DNA of 14,688 bases, taken from contig JAODNB010000102.1 of the NCBI GenBank assembly GCA_025464795.1, positions 1 through 14,688 on the forward strand, written 5' to 3'. How positions within the stretch are numbered: the first letter of the stretch is position 1; each line of letters starts with the position of its first letter. The position numbers and the translations under genes were made by a program. The stretch is from Frankiales bacterium. GTDB taxonomy: Bacteria; Actinomycetota; Actinomycetes; Mycobacteriales; SCTD01. This document shows, in pieces, positions 12,861 through 14,688 of the stretch. Under the pieces are notes generated by a model. That model was not told where the DNA came from. It saw only the letters and a list, made by a program, of their open reading frames with translations, and searched no databases.

Positions 12861-14398
12861 GCTCATCCCAGAACCCGCTGCGCGATCCCCGTGACCGGAG
12901 GCTGCCCCGCGTCCCCGAGCCCTGCGCTCTGGTGGTCTTCGGCGTCACCGGCGACCTCGCGCGCAAGAAGCTCATCCCGGCCGTGTACGACCTCGCGAAC
13001 CGAGGGCTGCTGCCTCCTGGCTTCGTCCTCCTCGGCTTCGCCCGCAGGGACTGGGGAGACGGCGACTTCGAGCAGATCGCCAAGGAGGCGGCCAAGAAGG
13101 GCGCGCGGACCGAGTTCCGCGAGGAGGTCTGGCAGCGGCTCGCGGAGGCAACGAAGTTCCTCCCCGGGTCCTTCGATGACGACGCCGCCTTCGACACCCT
13201 GCACCAGACGCTGTTGGACCTCGACGCCTCCCACGGCACCGGCGGCAACGCCGCCTTCTACCTGTCGATCCCGCCCAACGCCTTCCCGACCGTGCTCAAG
13301 CAGATGGAGCGCACGGGCATGGCCGACAATCATGCCACGCAGAGCTGGCGCCGCGTCGTCGTCGAGAAGCCCTTCGGCCACGACCTGACGTCGGCCATCG
13401 AGCTCAACAAGCTCGTCGACGACGTGTTCAGCGCAAAGGACGTCTTCCGGATCGACCACTACCTCGGCAAGGAGACCGTCCAGAACCTCATGGCGCTGCG
13501 GTTCGCCAACGAGCTGTTCGAGCCGATCTGGAACAGCCACCACATCGACTCGGTGCAGATCACCATGGCCGAGGACGTCGGCATCGGCACCCGGGCTGGG
13601 TTCTACGAGGGCACCGGCGCCGCGCGGGACGTGCTCCAGAACCACCTGCTCCAGCTGCTGGCCCTCACAGCCATGGACGAGCCCGTCAACTTCGACGCGG
13701 ACTCCCTGCGCACCGAGAAGCGCAAGGTCCTCGGAGCCATCAAGCTCCCCAAGGAGCTCGCCTCCTATGCGGTCCGCGGCCAGTACGACCAGGGCTGGCT
13801 CGCCGGCGAGCGGGTCAAGGGATTCCTTGCCGAGCAGGACATCCCGGCCGGCTCGACCACCGAGACCTACGCCGCTGTGCGCCTCGACGTGGACACCCGA
13901 CGGTGGGCCGGCGTGCCGTTCTACCTGCGTACGGGCAAGCGCCTGCCGCGTCGGGTGACCGAGATCGGGATCATCTTCAAGAAGGCGCCGTTCCTGCCCT
14001 TCTCGAAGTCCGACACCGAGGAGCTCGGGTCCAACCAGCTCGTTGTCCGGGTACAGCCGGACGAGGGCGTGACCCTGCGCTTCGGCTCCAAGGTTCCCGG
14101 CACGACCATGGAGGTCCGCGACGTTTCCATGGACTTCTCCTACGGCGAGGCCTTCACCGAGAACTCCCCCGAGGCCTACGAGCGGCTGCTGCTCGATGTG
14201 CTCCTCGGGGACGCCTCGTTGTTCCCGCAGAACGAGGAGGTCGAGGAGAGCTGGCGCGTCGTCGACCCCATCGAGGAGCTGTGGCGCCAGCAAGATGGAG
14301 AGGCCGCAGGCCTCGCGCTCTACCGCGCCGGCGAGTGGGGGCCGAAGGCCGCTGACGAGATGCTTGCCCGCGACGGTCGGACATGGAGAAGGCCCTGA
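12857..14398 (+). CDS. zwf: Glucose-6-phosphate 1-dehydrogenase
   Basis: Zwf oxidises glucose 6-phosphate to 6-phosphogluconolactone, the first and NADPH-producing step of the oxidative pentose phosphate pathway. The 513-residue protein has an N-terminal Rossmann motif VVFGVTGDLARKKL (about 27-40), VVVEKPFGHDL, the active-site signature RIDHYLGKE at 198-206 (substrate-binding H201, K205), and the probable general base H263 in LQNHLLQ. The C-terminal domain is intact (FYLRTGKRLPRRVTEI, PEAYERLLLDVLLGD). The start ATG shares ATGA with the pgi stop, indicating coupled translation. opcA follows with a one-base gap, as in other actinobacteria. The length is normal and nothing is missing. Confidence 0.98.
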   Translation: MSSSQNPLRDPRDRRLPRVPEPCALVVFGVTGDLARKKLIPAVYDLANRGLLPPGFVLLGFARRDWGDGDFEQIAKEAAKKGARTEFREEVWQRLAEATKFLPGSFDDDAAFDTLHQTLLDLDASHGTGGNAAFYLSIPPNAFPTVLKQMERTGMADNHATQSWRRVVVEKPFGHDLTSAIELNKLVDDVFSAKDVFRIDHYLGKETVQNLMALRFANELFEPIWNSHHIDSVQITMAEDVGIGTRAGFYEGTGAARDVLQNHLLQLLALTAMDEPVNFDADSLRTEKRKVLGAIKLPKELASYAVRGQYDQGWLAGERVKGFLAEQDIPAGSTTETYAAVRLDVDTRRWAGVPFYLRTGKRLPRRVTEIGIIFKKAPFLPFSKSDTEELGSNQLVVRVQPDEGVTLRFGSKVPGTTMEVRDVSMDFSYGEAFTENSPEAYERLLLDVLLGDASLFPQNEEVEESWRVVDPIEELWRQQDGEAAGLALYRAGEWGPKAADEMLARDGRTWRRP

Positions 14399-14399
14399 T

Positions 14400-14688
14400 A
14401 TGGCAACGCTCTGGGACACCACAGGATCCGCGGTCATCAAGGCCCTCGCGGCCGAGCGAAGCCAGGCCGGCTCCGTCTCGTCCGGACTGGCACTGACCCT
14501 CGTCGCCGTCGTCGACGAGAAGCTCGTGGCCGAGGCCGAGCAGGCCGCCACCCGCGCCGCTGCGCAGCACCCCTGCCGGCTCATCATCGTCGTGCGCCGA
14601 CGCCCCGACGCCCCGGACCCGCGCCTGGACGCAGAGGTGTCCGTGGGCGGCCGGCTCGGTCCGGGCGAAGCCATCGTCATGCGCATGT
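14400..14688 (+). CDS. opcA: G6PD assembly/activator protein OpcA, N-terminal part (cut by window edge)
   Basis: OpcA is needed for full activity of actinobacterial and cyanobacterial glucose-6-phosphate dehydrogenase. The visible 96 codons begin MATLWDTTGSAVIKALAAER and continue to SGLALTLVAVVDE and HPCRLIIVVRRRPDAPDPRLDAEV, which match the N-terminal part of the family; the full protein is about 300 residues or more. The ATG is one base after the zwf TGA, and GGAGAAGG at 14385-14392 in the end of zwf serves as the ribosome site. The constant zwf-opcA pairing supports the call. A 6-phosphogluconolactonase gene would be expected next, outside the window. Confidence 0.93.
   Translation, partial: MATLWDTTGSAVIKALAAERSQAGSVSSGLALTLVAVVDEKLVAEAEQAATRAAAQHPCRLIIVVRRRPDAPDPRLDAEVSVGGRLGPGEAIVMRM

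Noticed and set aside
12863..14686. 607-codon minus-strand open frame opposite zwf and opcA
   Set aside because: It is an antisense shadow: the plus strand encodes complete Zwf motifs with coupled start and stop codons, and the minus frame shows no recognisable domain.

Overview
The window (about 70% G+C by eye, many GTG starts, very dense coding) is chromosomal DNA of an actinobacterium. The gene content and order match the conserved actinobacterial block that links Fe-S cluster assembly (suf), heme A synthesis (ctaA, ctaB) and the pentose phosphate genes (tkt, tal, zwf, opcA). In Mycobacterium tuberculosis the corresponding stretch, as I recall it, is opcA-zwf-tal-tkt ... ctaB ... ctaA-ABC transporter-mptB-sufR-sufB. 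I cannot name the genus.

Layout. 1-1496, minus strand: the start of the suf operon, with the Fe-S repressor gene sufR followed one base later by sufB, which is cut by the window edge. 1587-3235, plus strand: a two-gene ABC-2 exporter (ATPase and permease) divergent from sufR. 3239-5244, minus strand: an operon of a 14-helix-type MFS drug exporter and its TetR regulator, with a pair of near-identical palindromic operators over its promoter. This module looks like a lineage-specific insertion between the exporter and ctaA. 5359-6255, plus strand: ctaA (heme A synthase), which contains an in-frame 63-bp palindromic element in a loop and whose 3' end overlaps the next gene antisense. 6170-7968, minus strand: ctaB (heme O synthase), with a translationally coupled ATP-grasp ligase of unknown substrate. 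8081-14688, plus strand: tkt-tal-pgi-zwf-opcA, a tight operon covering the oxidative and non-oxidative pentose phosphate pathway plus phosphoglucose isomerase. opcA is cut by the window edge.

How the genes work together. CtaB makes heme O from heme B and CtaA oxidises heme O to heme A for aa3-type cytochrome oxidase. SufR and SufB handle Fe-S cluster supply. Tkt, Tal, Pgi, Zwf and OpcA interconvert hexose and pentose phosphates and make NADPH. The two heme genes have almost the same leaderless promoter/start element, which suggests they are expressed together although they are about 2.6 kb apart on opposite strands.

No tRNA, rRNA, CRISPR array, IS element or convincing intrinsic terminator was seen. 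No gene-free stretch exceeds about 115 bp; the three intergenic promoter regions are 1497-1586, 5245-5358 and 7969-8080. The most unusual items are the palindrome inside ctaA, the paired operators at 5263-5312, the sufR operator lying on its own start codon, and the unassigned ATP-grasp enzyme coupled to ctaB.
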